Source of the DNA: Streptomyces sp. ML-6
GTDB taxonomy: Bacteria; Actinomycetota; Actinomycetes; Streptomycetales; Streptomycetaceae
DNA: 64,000 bases
Assembly: GCF_030116705.1 (NCBI RefSeq)
Contig: NZ_JAOTIK010000001.1
Location: 372,001-436,000, forward strand
Direction of reading: 5' to 3'
Shown here piece by piece: positions 44,821 through 53,484 of this stretch. Made by a program: the position numbers and the translations under genes. The notes below the pieces were generated by a model, which was given only the letters and a program-made list of their open reading frames with translations, did not search any database and was not told the origin of the DNA. The stretch's first letter is position 1; each line of letters starts with the position of its first letter.

Positions 44821-46155
44821 GTGCCCGAAGTGACGTCCACCGACCTGTACCAGGTCACCATGGCGCTCTCGTACCTGCGGGAGGACATGCGGGCGCCGGC
44901 CACGTTCAGCCTTTTCGTGCGCGCCCTGCCCCCGAGGCGGGGGTTCCTGGTCGCCGCTGGGCTGGAACCGGCGCTCGACTTCCTCTCCCGCTTCCGAGTG
45001 GGCCGTTCGGACGCGGAGCAGTTCGCGGAGGCGATGCGGCGCCCCGTGGCGGACCTCGCGCCGTTGCGCGGCCTCTCCTTCGAGGGTCGGGTCCGGGCCG
45101 TGCCGGAGGGCCGGATCGTCCTCCCCGGTGAACCGCTGCTGGAGGTCACCGCCCCGCTGCCGCAGGCCCAGCTGGTGGAGACGTACCTGCTGTCCCTGCT
45201 GTGCCATCAGACGGCGGTCGCCTCCAAGGCGGCCCGGTGCGTGCTCGCCGCCGCCGGACGGCCCCTGGTGGACTTCTCGCTGCGCCGGACCCACGGTCCC
45301 GAGGCGGGCATGCAGGCGGCACGGCTGTGCGCCCTGGTCGGGTTCGCGGGCAGCAGCAACGTCGCCGCCGCGTGCCGGTACGGCATTCCCGCCGTCGGCA
45401 CGATGGCCCACTCGTACATCGAGAGCTTCCCCTCGGAGGAGGAGGCGTTCCGTGCCTTCTCCCGCACCCATCCGGGTCCGGTGACCTTCCTGGTCGACAC
45501 GTACGACACGGAGCGCGGAGTGGCCACGGCCGCGCGCGTGTTCACGGACCTCGGACTCGGGGCGGGGTGCGCGATCCGGCTCGACAGCGGTGATCTGGGC
45601 GTACTGGCCCGCCGGGCCCGTACCGCACTCGACGCGGCCGGGCTGGCCGATGTCCGCATCATCGCGAGCGGCGGCCTGGACGAGTACGGCGTCGACCGGT
45701 TCGTGAGGGAGGGCGCGCCGATCGACGTCTACGCCGTCGGTACGAAGGTCGGCACGGCGGCCGACGCCCCCTACCTGGACGCGGCGTACAAACTCGTCGA
45801 ATACGACGGCCAACCCGTCATGAAGCTCTCGTCCGCCAAGGTCACCGCACCGGGGCCGAAGCAGGTCTTCCGCGGCCCGGGGTTCCGGGACGTGATCGGC
45901 CTGGCCGACGAGGCGCCGCCCGAGGGCACGGAGCCGCTGCTGCGGACCGTGATGCGCGACGGATCGCGGACGGAGCCCCCCGACACCCCGACGGCCGCCC
46001 GGGGCCGCTTCGAGGCCGATCTCTCGGCCCTGCCGGAGGAAGCACGGCGCATCGCGGCCCCGGTGGCACCCGTACCCTCGGTGTCGGCCCGGCTGACCGC
46101 CCTGACGGCCACCGTCCGGCGCCGGATCGCCGAAAGGACCGGGACCGCACCGTAG
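44821..46155 (+). CDS. pncB: Nicotinate phosphoribosyltransferase
   Basis: 444 residues from GTG 44821; a GTG nine bases on and an ATG at 44736 are alternatives. TSTDLYQVTMALSYL is the family start. FSLRRTHGPEAGMQAARL carries the conserved active-site RRxHGP block, and IRLDSGDLG and IIASGGLDEYGV are phosphate-binding strands. It makes nicotinate mononucleotide from nicotinate and PRPP for NAD salvage. A second nicotinate phosphoribosyltransferase, PncB2, belongs to the mycobacterial DosR regulon, so its presence here strengthens the comparison. Confidence 0.87.
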   Translation: MPEVTSTDLYQVTMALSYLREDMRAPATFSLFVRALPPRRGFLVAAGLEPALDFLSRFRVGRSDAEQFAEAMRRPVADLAPLRGLSFEGRVRAVPEGRIVLPGEPLLEVTAPLPQAQLVETYLLSLLCHQTAVASKAARCVLAAAGRPLVDFSLRRTHGPEAGMQAARLCALVGFAGSSNVAAACRYGIPAVGTMAHSYIESFPSEEEAFRAFSRTHPGPVTFLVDTYDTERGVATAARVFTDLGLGAGCAIRLDSGDLGVLARRARTALDAAGLADVRIIASGGLDEYGVDRFVREGAPIDVYAVGTKVGTAADAPYLDAAYKLVEYDGQPVMKLSSAKVTAPGPKQVFRGPGFRDVIGLADEAPPEGTEPLLRTVMRDGSRTEPPDTPTAARGRFEADLSALPEEARRIAAPVAPVPSVSARLTALTATVRRRIAERTGTAP

Positions 46156-46175
46156 AACGGCGACGGTGTCCCCGA

Positions 46176-46189
46176 GGGCCGGTCGGCCC
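46176..46189. promoter_or_regulatory. Candidate OsdR/DevR-type box upstream of CBS-BON gene 3
   Basis: GGGCCGGTCGGCCC, with perfect palindromic arms, 74 bp before the start at 46263. Confidence 0.6.
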
Positions 46190-46262
46190 TCCCCCGGCCT
46201 CCGGGGGCGGGCGATCATGAGAGAGGGAAGCCGGCGGACCGAGGCATGGGAAAGGGACCGGG

Positions 46263-46880
46263 ATGAGGCATCGAAGTGTCGCCGAGTTGATGACGCCCAC
46301 GGCCGTCAGTGTCGTGCCGGGCACCCCCTTCAAGGAGATCGCCCGGCTCCTGGACGAGTTCGACATCACCGCCGTCTGCGTGGTGGACGAGACGGACCGG
46401 CCGCTCGGCGTCGTCTCCGAAGCCGATCTCGTACGCCCCCGCGCCGTCGGCTCCGGGCTCCACACGGCGGGAGCGCTCATGTCGAGCCCCGCCGTGGTCG
46501 CCCGGCCCGAATGGAGCGTGGTGCGAGCCGCCCGCGTGATGGACCGGTCCCGGGTGAAGCGCCTGCCCGTGGTCGACGACGAGGGGCGGCTCGTGGGTGT
46601 ACTGAGCCGAAGCGACCTCATCCAGCTGTTCCTCCGCAGGGACCGGGCGATCCAGGAGGAGATCGTCGAGGACGTGGTGACCCGCACCCTCGGACTGAAC
46701 CCGTCGGACCTCTCGGTGGACGTCCAGGACGGCCGGGTCACCCTCAGCGGCACGGTACGGCGCGCCGGACTCGTGCCCGTCCTCCTCAGGCTCTGCAACA
46801 GTGTCGATGGTGTCGTGGGAGTCGTCGACCGGCTCCATCACGAGAACGACGCCACCGACGACGCCACCACCGGGAAGTGA
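46263..46880 (+). CDS. CBS-domain pair with C-terminal BON domain (3)
   Basis: 205 residues, the shortest of the five copies. CBS1 has VAELMTPTAVSVVPGTPFKEIA and [12 protein letters not shown] without the KEEF insertion; CBS2 has LMSSPAVVARPEW and [13 protein letters not shown]. The BON part is LSVDVQDGRVTLSGTV. The start ATG follows a weak ribosome site (GGGACCGGG). A palindromic box is 74 bp upstream. Confidence 0.86.
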   Translation: MRHRSVAELMTPTAVSVVPGTPFKEIARLLDEFDITAVCVVDETDRPLGVVSEADLVRPRAVGSGLHTAGALMSSPAVVARPEWSVVRAARVMDRSRVKRLPVVDDEGRLVGVLSRSDLIQLFLRRDRAIQEEIVEDVVTRTLGLNPSDLSVDVQDGRVTLSGTVRRAGLVPVLLRLCNSVDGVVGVVDRLHHENDATDDATTGK

Positions 46881-47505
46881 CACTCACCGCAGGCTCTCCC
46901 GAGGCACCGCCCGCACGGGCCCGGTGACGGGCGGGGCCGTCGGCGGCGCCGGGCGCGCCGCAGCTCGTCCGGGCTGTCCGTCCGGATCGGTGGCGCGTCC
47001 GCGGCGGAGTCGGGGCAGGGGTTTCGTGGCGGCGGCCCTGTCCCCGCCGTCCGGGGCATCAGAGAAAGGCGGCGGAAACCCGGACGGTGTGCACTGGGCG
47101 CCGAGGCCGTCCGGTCGTCGTCGGGCCATGCGGCAGGGGTCGGTTCGCCATGGGTGGCACATCGCTCGCGGTGTCCCGGCGCTCGAGCCGAAACGGCCTC
47201 GGTTCGTGGGCGGGGCGGCGTCGTGTCCTGCGGGGCATGGTCATCCCTCTTCTCCGGTGTTCGCGTCGAGGACCGCCCCCGCCCCGGCCACGTGCCGCTC
47301 GACCGCGGCGAAGCCGTCCGGTCCCCGGTTCAGTACGGCAGGGGGCGGCCGGACGGGGTGCGCAGGTCGAGCGGGGGCCGCTCACGGGGTCGGCCGGGTC
47401 TGGTACTGATCCGGATGCGCTCCATGGTGCTCACCTCTCCGGGGCGGTGGGAAACGTCTCCTCGCGCGCGTCCTCCCGGCGCCGGGCGGATCAACGCGGC
47501 GGGGG
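46881..47505. other. 625-bp gap with only short candidate frames
   Basis: No family-like coding sequence apart from the 31-codon minus-strand frame at 47330-47425. A second minus-strand frame, 61 codons from about 47241, has GGAGAAGAGG upstream but an Arg/Pro-rich, unconvincing product. Confidence 0.4.
47330..47425 (-). CDS. Candidate 31-residue microprotein
   Basis: ATG 47425 lies after GGAGAGG with good spacing. The product starts MERIRISTRPGRPRERPPLD and ends RTPSGRPLPY. It is basic, with no known domain. It is too short for confidence, but the ribosome site is better than that of many real genes here. It sits downstream of the USP 2/3 genes on the same strand, so it could be their last cistron. 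Confidence 0.38.
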   Translation of the reverse strand: MERIRISTRPGRPRERPPLDLRTPSGRPLPY

Positions 47506-48426
47506 TCAGCGCGACAGGGGTCGGCCGGTCGTGCGGAGGCGGGGCCTTCGGGCCCGTGCGGGGGTGCCGTTTCGCCCCTCCCGTCCGGCGGAGGGGACGG
47601 TGATCACCGGGCAGTCGGCGTGGTGCAGCAGACCGTGGACCGTCGAGCCGAGGCGCATGCCCGTGTAACCGCCCCGCCCCGTGCGTCCGACGACGAGGGC
47701 GAGGGAGGACTGCGCGGCCAGGGCGAGTTGTTCGACCGGGTGTCCCCGGCAGACCTCTGCGGAGACGTCCACGTCCGGGTACCGCTCCGCCCAGCCGGCC
47801 AAGGACTCGGCGAGCAGGCGCCGCCGCTCGGACAGCCCCTCCTCGGTGTCGTCGTGCGCGAGGACCGGGCGGGGCCAGACCCAGACCGCCCGCAGTCGTG
47901 CCTCGCGCAGGCTCGCCTCCTCGAGGGCGAACCCGATGGCCTCCCGGCTCGACCCGCTGCCGTCCACGCCGACGACGAGGGTCGGTGGATGCACCGCGGT
48001 GTGTTCCGGGGCGCGGACCACGACGACGGGGCAGGGGGCACGCGCGGTGAGCGGGACGGCCACCGAACCTTCACCGAGCAGCTCGGCGGCCCTGCCGAGA
48101 CCGCGTGACCCCACGACGACCAGGTCGGCATCGGCCGCCCGGTCGAGCAGCACCGTGGCCGGCGCCCCGTCCATGAGTTCCGCCGAGGTCCTCACGTCGC
48201 TGTGCAGTTCCCGTACGAGGTCCTCCGCGTTGGCGAGCGCCGACTCCGCCCGGAGCCGCAGGGCGCTCCCGTGGCCGACGGCGTCGTACCACAGCCGGTC
48301 GTGGACGGGGGGCAACGCGACCACGAGGCACAGCCGCAGTCGTCTGCGGTCGGCCTCGGCGGCGGCCCAGGCGATGGCCGGGACGGCCGGTCCCTTCGGG
48401 TCGACACCGAACAGGAGGTCGTTCAT
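47506..48426 (-). CDS. Tandem universal stress protein (USP 2)
   Basis: 306 residues, two UspA domains. The first starts DLLFGVDPKGPAVPAIAWAAAEADRR. The second has a complete ATP motif (GRTGRGGYTGMRLGS). Its C-terminal domain is very similar to that of USP 1, suggesting duplication within the island. The start overlaps the USP 3 stop by four bases (ATGA), so it is the second gene of a two-gene operon. A basic tail of about 20 residues follows the fold. Confidence 0.9.
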   Translation of the reverse strand: MNDLLFGVDPKGPAVPAIAWAAAEADRRRLRLCLVVALPPVHDRLWYDAVGHGSALRLRAESALANAEDLVRELHSDVRTSAELMDGAPATVLLDRAADADLVVVGSRGLGRAAELLGEGSVAVPLTARAPCPVVVVRAPEHTAVHPPTLVVGVDGSGSSREAIGFALEEASLREARLRAVWVWPRPVLAHDDTEEGLSERRRLLAESLAGWAERYPDVDVSAEVCRGHPVEQLALAAQSSLALVVGRTGRGGYTGMRLGSTVHGLLHHADCPVITVPSAGREGRNGTPARARRPRLRTTGRPLSR

Positions 48427-49328
48427 GTCGTGCCGTCCCCGCTCGCGAAGCCCGGCGGAACGATCTCCACGGGGCAGTGTGCGTGGTGGAGGAGGGCATG
48501 GGCGACCCGTCCGAGGGACGGTCCCACCCCCAGCGGGTGGCGGCCCCGGCCCATCACGAGCAGGTCGGTGTGGGCACTCGCCTCGATCAGGATTCCGGGG
48601 GTGCTCGTTCCGGTCTCCACATGATGTCCGACGATCAGGTCGGGATACCGCTCGCGGACGCGGTCGGCGAGCGCCTTCATGTCCTGCACCCGCCGCTGGG
48701 CGATCTCGTCGAGGTCGTCGAGCATGGTCGCGACGGTACCGACGTGGGTGAGCACGTTCCATACGCTCACGATGCGCAGTGCCGCCTTGCGGGCGTCCGC
48801 CTCCGCGGCGGCCAGGAGCAGCCACCCCAGGTCCGTGGAGTCGTGCACGGCCGCGGTGACCGAGCCCGACTCGGGGCGCTCCGCCTCCCCCCGTACGACG
48901 ATCACGGGCACCTCGGCACGGGCCGCCACTCCCAGTCCCACGGAGCCGAGCAGGAGGGAGGAGAAACCTCCGAGCCCTCTGCTGCCGACCACGATCGTTC
49001 CCCGGCCGCCGGCGGCGGCCAGGAGTCCGGCGACCGGTTCCTGGCGGCCGAGCTCCTTGGTGATGGTGAGACCCGGGAATCGCTCCCGGACGGCGTCCGC
49101 GGTCTCGATCAGCAGATCGCGGCCGGCTTCCCGCACCGCCTGGATCGTCTCCGCGTCGCTCCAGTAGGCGCGCCGGTCGGTGTCGGCGGCGTGGACGAGG
49201 TGCAGGGGTCGGGACCGCCGGTCCGCCTCCGCCGCGGCCCAGAGCGCGGCCGTCCGCGCGGAAGGTGATCCGTCGATCCCCACGACGACGGTGGCGAGCT
49301 CGGGCCGGACGGGGATCTCGCTGCTCAT
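48423..49328 (-). CDS. Tandem universal stress protein (USP 3)
   Basis: 301 residues from ATG 49328, behind AAGGAGG; an upstream in-frame start lacks one. The first UspA domain keeps the ATP pattern (GSRGLGGFSSLLLGS). The second is degenerate (GRGRHPLGVGPSLGR), the reverse of USP 1 and 2. It heads the leftward USP operon and shares a 186-bp divergent promoter region with USP 4, in which a perfect palindrome sits at 49416-49429. Confidence 0.9.
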   Translation of the reverse strand: MSSEIPVRPELATVVVGIDGSPSARTAALWAAAEADRRSRPLHLVHAADTDRRAYWSDAETIQAVREAGRDLLIETADAVRERFPGLTITKELGRQEPVAGLLAAAGGRGTIVVGSRGLGGFSSLLLGSVGLGVAARAEVPVIVVRGEAERPESGSVTAAVHDSTDLGWLLLAAAEADARKAALRIVSVWNVLTHVGTVATMLDDLDEIAQRRVQDMKALADRVRERYPDLIVGHHVETGTSTPGILIEASAHTDLLVMGRGRHPLGVGPSLGRVAHALLHHAHCPVEIVPPGFASGDGTT

Positions 49329-49415
49329 GGTTCCTCCTTCGGTCCGCCCGGGGTCCGCGCACGTCCCCGAGGACGACACTCCTCACGCTCGCACCCCTGC
49401 GGGCCCCACCGGCAT

Positions 49416-49429
49416 GGGCCGTTCGGCCC
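49416..49429. promoter_or_regulatory. Candidate OsdR/DevR-type box between divergent USP genes
   Basis: GGGCCGTTCGGCCC, a perfect palindrome apart from the TT centre. It is 86 bp from the USP 4 start and 88 bp from the USP 3 start, nearly central. A weaker match, GGGCCCCACCGGCAT, begins at 49401. Confidence 0.65.
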
Positions 49430-49514
49430 CGATCGAGACCTGCCCGGCCCTCTCTCCCCGGGAAGGCCCGGTACGAGCCTGGAGCCGTGGACCGGCACGG
49501 CCGAGGAGGCAGTG

Positions 49515-50432
49515 ATGACAGCCCAGGTCACCGTGGGTCTGGACGGCTCGGACGAAAGCCTCGCCGCGGCTCGTTGGGCGGCGGGGGAAGCGGTGCTGCG
49601 CGAGGTCCCGCTCCGGCTGGTGCACGTGGAGGAATGGCCGAACACGCCCGAGGTGCCGCTTCCGTACGCCCGGACTCTCGCCGAACGGGCCGAGGAACTG
49701 TTGCGGGACGAGTCGGACCGTCTGCGGAAGGAGCATCCCGGCCTGGAAGTGTTCACCGGGCGAACGTGCGGCCGGGCGGCGGACGTGCTGACGGCCGCGG
49801 CGGACGAGGCCGATCTGATGGTGCTCGGGTCACGGGGTCTCGGCGGCGTCCTCGGCTTCGTCGTCGGCTCGGTCTCCCTCCCCGTCGTCGGCTCGGCACG
49901 TAAGCCGGTCGTCCTCGTGCGTGCGGAGGGGGCGGGGCGGCATGCGGGGCCGACGGCCCCCCGCGACGGGATCGTGGTGGGCGTCGACGTCCACCACCCG
50001 TGCGAATCCCTGCTGGCGTTCTCGTTCGCGGAGGCGGCGCGGCGGCGGGTACCTCTCCGATTCCTGCACAGTTGGACGCTGCCCGCCTCCTACGGCTACG
50101 CGTCCGTCGTGGACCCGGGGCTCGGCGAAGAGCTCGGGGCCGACCTGCTCGGCGACCTCGAGGACCTGCTGGAGCCCTGGCGCGGGCGATTCCCGGGGGT
50201 GGAGGCCACGGCCAGGGCGATCCCGGGCTCCGCCGCCCACCAGATGGTGCAGGCGTCACAGGACGCGGAGCTCGTGATCGTGGGACGCCGGACGCCCCGG
50301 CTGCCCGTCGGGACGCGTCTCGGCCACGTGGCCCACGCGGTCCTCCACCACAGCCCCGCTCCGGTCGCGGTGGTTCCCCTGAGCGAGCCCACGGGGGCGG
50401 TTCCCCCGAGTGAGCCGACCGGGGCGGGATGA
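49515..50432 (+). CDS. Tandem universal stress protein (USP 4)
   Basis: 305 residues from ATG 49515 (GAGGAGG upstream; a GTG one codon earlier is possible). The first domain has GSRGLGGVLGFVVGS, a full ATP motif. The second lacks it (GRRTPRLPVGTRLG). The C-terminus ends in a duplicated SEPTGA-type tail encoded by a degenerate DNA repeat at 50387-50470 that continues past the stop. Confidence 0.9.
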   Translation: MTAQVTVGLDGSDESLAAARWAAGEAVLREVPLRLVHVEEWPNTPEVPLPYARTLAERAEELLRDESDRLRKEHPGLEVFTGRTCGRAADVLTAAADEADLMVLGSRGLGGVLGFVVGSVSLPVVGSARKPVVLVRAEGAGRHAGPTAPRDGIVVGVDVHHPCESLLAFSFAEAARRRVPLRFLHSWTLPASYGYASVVDPGLGEELGADLLGDLEDLLEPWRGRFPGVEATARAIPGSAAHQMVQASQDAELVIVGRRTPRLPVGTRLGHVAHAVLHHSPAPVAVVPLSEPTGAVPPSEPTGAG

Positions 50433-50470
50433 GCCGGAACCGGGGCGGGATGAACCGAATGAGCCGGATG
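50387..50470. repeat. Degenerate tandem repeats at the 3' end of USP 4
   Basis: GAGC(C/G)C(A)CGGGGGCGG-like and CCGGGGCGGGATGA-like units recur several times across the stop codon. They look like replication-slippage products. Confidence 0.55.
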
Positions 50471-50529
50471 AACCGGCAGACGGGTGTGGTGCCAGGACTC
50501 CCGGGCCCGGATGGACCGGCACCCGGATG

Positions 50530-51234
50530 TCAGGGCTCCCGCCCGTCGGACCCGTCGGCGGTGCCGGGCGCGCCCGGCACCAGGATCCGCCGCCCCGTCA
50601 CGCGGTGCGGCGAGAGCAGCACGGCCGTGTCCCGTCCGTCCCCGGCCCACGGCTGCGAGTGCGCGGCGTCCCGGAGGGCCTGTGCCTCGACGGGGTCGGA
50701 CACCGTGCGCACCGGGCCGACGAGGAGCACGCTCCAGCCCTGGCGGAATGCCTCGTCCAGGTGGTCCTCCTCGAAGGCGATCTCGGCCCCGGCCGCCGCT
50801 GCGAGCGCGAGCGCGGACGTGGACGTGGTGGTGAAGAGCACTTTCCCGTCGAGGATCTGATAGTTGACGGGGAAGACGTCCAGCCCGTCCGCGGCCTCCA
50901 CGGCGACCCGGCCCACGCCGTGGTCGTCGAGCAGCGCCCAGCACTCCTTCTCGTCGAGCGCCTCCGGCCTCGGCCGGTTCCCCGCCGGCCCCTCGCCCTG
51001 CGGGGAACCGGCCGTGAGACCCGTCAGGTCCTGGACCGTCGTCTCCAGGGCGTTCGCGAGCCGGACCAGGAACTCGATCCCGGGGGCGGGCAGCCGCTCC
51101 TCCACGTAGGCGATGTAGCCGGGGGTGGAGCCGGCCCGGGCCGCCACGTCCTCCCGGGAGAGGCCGAGCTGCCGGCGCCTCGTCGCGACGCGGCGGCCGA
51201 GATCGCTCCGGTGGTGTCCGTCTGCGGTGTTCAT
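50530..51234 (-). CDS. HTH (XRE)-PPOX fusion protein
   Basis: 234 residues. A helix-turn-helix of the Cro/CI type (about 10-70: LGRRVATRRRQLGLSREDVAARAG, then GIEFLVRLANAL) is joined to a pyridoxamine-5'-phosphate-oxidase-like split barrel (about 90-225: LDEKECWALLDDHGVGRVAV, FPVNYQILDGKVLF). Such barrels bind FMN or F420. The fusion suggests a redox- or flavin-responsive DNA-binding protein. PPOX-like proteins also occur in the mycobacterial DosR regulon. It is convergent with USP 4. Confidence 0.85.
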   Translation of the reverse strand: MNTADGHHRSDLGRRVATRRRQLGLSREDVAARAGSTPGYIAYVEERLPAPGIEFLVRLANALETTVQDLTGLTAGSPQGEGPAGNRPRPEALDEKECWALLDDHGVGRVAVEAADGLDVFPVNYQILDGKVLFTTTSTSALALAAAAGAEIAFEEDHLDEAFRQGWSVLLVGPVRTVSDPVEAQALRDAAHSQPWAGDGRDTAVLLSPHRVTGRRILVPGAPGTADGSDGREP

Positions 51235-51621
51235 CAGGTTTCTCCCTCGACGGTCACTCGGTGCTGCGGCCCGACGGCGACGGGACACGCGGCGTGGTGC
51301 GGGGCACGGTGGGCCGCCCTGCCGCGTTACAGGCCGACGGCGGCGTGCCCCGCCGACCAACGGACCGGCGGCGGGGCGCTCGGTCGGTACCCTGCGCGCG
51401 GACCCCTCGCCGCCCCGGCCCTCGTCCCCGAGGGTGGCCTCACCCACGATCAGCCGATCGCCCTGCCGGGCCCCCAGGCCGGCACGCGGTTCCCCCGGGC
51501 CGTGCCGGGTCCCGGTCCCAGTCATGGCCTTCTCCCGATCGCCGCGGGTCGCCGGGCCGTCGCGTTCTCGGGCGGCCCGTGCTCCCGAACCCACCCTGCG
51601 CCCGGTCGGCTTCCCCTCATA

Positions 51622-51656
51622 GGGGCCATCGGTCCCGGAAGGGGACCGTTCGGCAC
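51622..51656. promoter_or_regulatory. Two candidate OsdR/DevR-type boxes in tandem
   Basis: GGGGCCATCGGTCCC (51622-51636) and GGGACCGTTCGGCAC (51642-51656) have centres 20 bp apart, two helical turns. They end 72 bp before the start at 51728. Paired boxes at about this spacing are typical of DevR-activated promoters. Confidence 0.65.
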
Positions 51657-51727
51657 TGCCCGCCCGCTGCACCGGCGCAGCAGGGTGGAGCCTGCCGGGA
51701 CCCCGCACCCCCGTGAGGAGGACCGTC

Positions 51728-52405
51728 ATGCAGCATCGAACGGTTTTCGAAGTGATGACGCACGACGTCGTCACCGCGGCTCCCTCGGCCTCGTTCAAGG
51801 AGATCGCCCGTCTCTTCGCCGAGAACGACATCTCGGCGGTCCCCGTCGTGGACGAGGACCGACGCCTGCTGGGTGTGGTCTCGGAGGCCGACCTGTTGCG
51901 GGCCACCGCCGGACTCCCCGACCTGGAGGGGCGCTGGGCGGGCGTCCAGGTCCTGTCCCAGGAGCACGGACTGCCCGACGCCGAGACGGCGGCCGAGCTG
52001 ATGGCCTCCCCGGCCGTCACGGCGCAGCCGGGGTGGAATCTCGTCGAGACGGCCCGGACGATGCACCACAAGGGAGTGAAGCGGCTTCCCGTGACCGACG
52101 AGACCGGTCGGCTCGTCGGGATCGTCAGCCGCAGCGATCTGCTGCGCCCGTTCCTCCGCAGCGACTCCGCGATCCGTGCCGAGATCGAGCACGACGTCCT
52201 GGCCGGCGCCCTGGGGCTCGCCCCCGACACGCTCCGCGTCGCTGTCGCCGAGGGGGTCGTGACCTTGACGGGCCGTGTCGAGGAGCGCGCCGACATTCCC
52301 GTGATCGTGCGGTTGTGCCGTTCCGTCGATGGGGTCGTCGCCCTGCACGAGTCCCTCGACTACGCCTACGACAACCTCGCCCTCGACGTGGAGCCGCCGC
52401 GATGA
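51728..52405 (+). CDS. CBS-domain pair with C-terminal BON domain (4)
   Basis: 225 residues from ATG 51728 behind GAGGAGG. CBS1 has VFEVMTHDVVTAAPSASFKEIA and [14 protein letters not shown], then a longer linker (to about 95). CBS2 has [13 protein letters not shown] and KGVKRLPVTDETG. The BON part is LRVAVAEGVVTLTGRV. The double box upstream is the best-organised candidate regulatory region in the island. A second CBS-BON gene follows 221 bp later. Confidence 0.88.
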   Translation: MQHRTVFEVMTHDVVTAAPSASFKEIARLFAENDISAVPVVDEDRRLLGVVSEADLLRATAGLPDLEGRWAGVQVLSQEHGLPDAETAAELMASPAVTAQPGWNLVETARTMHHKGVKRLPVTDETGRLVGIVSRSDLLRPFLRSDSAIRAEIEHDVLAGALGLAPDTLRVAVAEGVVTLTGRVEERADIPVIVRLCRSVDGVVALHESLDYAYDNLALDVEPPR

Positions 52406-52501
52406 ACGCCCTGTGGGTGGCCCCGTCGGGCCCGGCCGTGCCGACGCCCGGGCCGCGTTCTCCCTACGGCGCGGGCGTTCCCGGCCCGCCGGCCCGCCGG
52501 G

Positions 52502-52533
52502 CTGCCGGGCTGCCGGGCTGCCGGGCTGCCGGG
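52502..52533. repeat. (CTGCCGGG)4 tandem repeat
   Basis: Four perfect 8-bp copies in the gap between CBS-BON genes 4 and 5. No function is evident. Confidence 0.8.
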
Positions 52534-52625
52534 CGGGACGGCTGCACGGCCCTCGACACCTGGCACGGCTGCGTCGCCCGCCTGCTGACCTCGGCGGAGA
52601 CACCCGCACGCGGAGGAAGGAATGG

Positions 52626-53291
52626 ATGATGCGTCACAGCCGGATCGCGGAGTTGATGACCCATGACGTGGTGAGCGTCCATGGCGACGTCCCGTTCAAG
52701 GAGATCGCGCGGGTGCTCGCACGGCACCGGTTGACCGCGGTGCCCGTGGTGGACGGCGAGGGCCGGGTGCTCGGCGTGGTCTCCGAAGGGGACCTGCTGC
52801 GCAAGGCCGCCGACCGGGCCGCCACTCCGGGCGGGCCGCCCCCCGTGCCCGGACTGAAAGCGTGGGAGCTGGCGAAGGCCGAGGGAACTCGCGCCGAGGA
52901 ACTGATGTCGGCTCCCGCCGTGTGCGCCCGCCCCGAGTGGACGGTGGCGGAGGCGGCCCGGCTGATGGAGGTCCAGGGCATCAAACGCCTCGTCGTGGTC
53001 GACGCCGAGGACCGGCTCCTGGGAATCGTCAGCCGCCGGGATCTGATGCGGATCTTTCTCCGTGAGGACGAGGACATCCGCCGCGAGATCATCGACGACG
53101 TAATCGTCGGCGCCCTGCGCCTCGACCCGGCCCTGCTCACCGTCGAGGTGCGCGGGGGCCGGGTCGAGCTCGGCGGGAAGTTGCCGTCCCGCGGCATGAT
53201 CCCGGCCATCGAGCGCATGTGCGCGACGGTCGACGGAGTGGTCTCGGTCTCCTCGGTCCGTCTTGCCCCGGCCACCGATGACACGGCCTGA
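52626..53291 (+). CDS. CBS-domain pair with C-terminal BON domain (5)
   Basis: 221 residues from ATG 52626 (GGAGG upstream; the next codon is also ATG). CBS1 has IAELMTHDVVSVHGDVPFKEIA and LGVVSEGDLLRKAA, with Gly replacing the Ala of the other copies. CBS2 has LMSAPAVCARPEW and GIKRLVVVDAED. The BON part is LTVEVRGGRVELGGKL. It is closest to copy 4, so the pair probably arose by tandem duplication. No good palindromic box lies just upstream; readthrough from copy 4 is possible. Confidence 0.87.
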   Translation: MMRHSRIAELMTHDVVSVHGDVPFKEIARVLARHRLTAVPVVDGEGRVLGVVSEGDLLRKAADRAATPGGPPPVPGLKAWELAKAEGTRAEELMSAPAVCARPEWTVAEAARLMEVQGIKRLVVVDAEDRLLGIVSRRDLMRIFLREDEDIRREIIDDVIVGALRLDPALLTVEVRGGRVELGGKLPSRGMIPAIERMCATVDGVVSVSSVRLAPATDDTA

Positions 53292-53484
53292 ACCCCGTGG
53301 CCGCGAAGGTTCGCCGGGCCGACCGATCGGACCGTGGGAGGGGGTCTGGCCGGTCAGCCCGGTGAAGCCCCTTCCCGGTACGGATACGAGCGTGTTCACG
53401 GCGCCAGAACGGCGCCCCGGCCTCGTTGTCGGCGTCGGTGGGCGGCCGGACCTCGGACCGGCTTGCCCGGACGGAGCGCTTCGC

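Noticed and set aside
52430..52450. GGCCCCGTCGGGCC as another regulator box before CBS-BON gene 5
   Set aside because: It is palindromic, but its half-site differs from GGGCCG, it lies near 190 bp upstream and it is embedded in low-complexity GC sequence.
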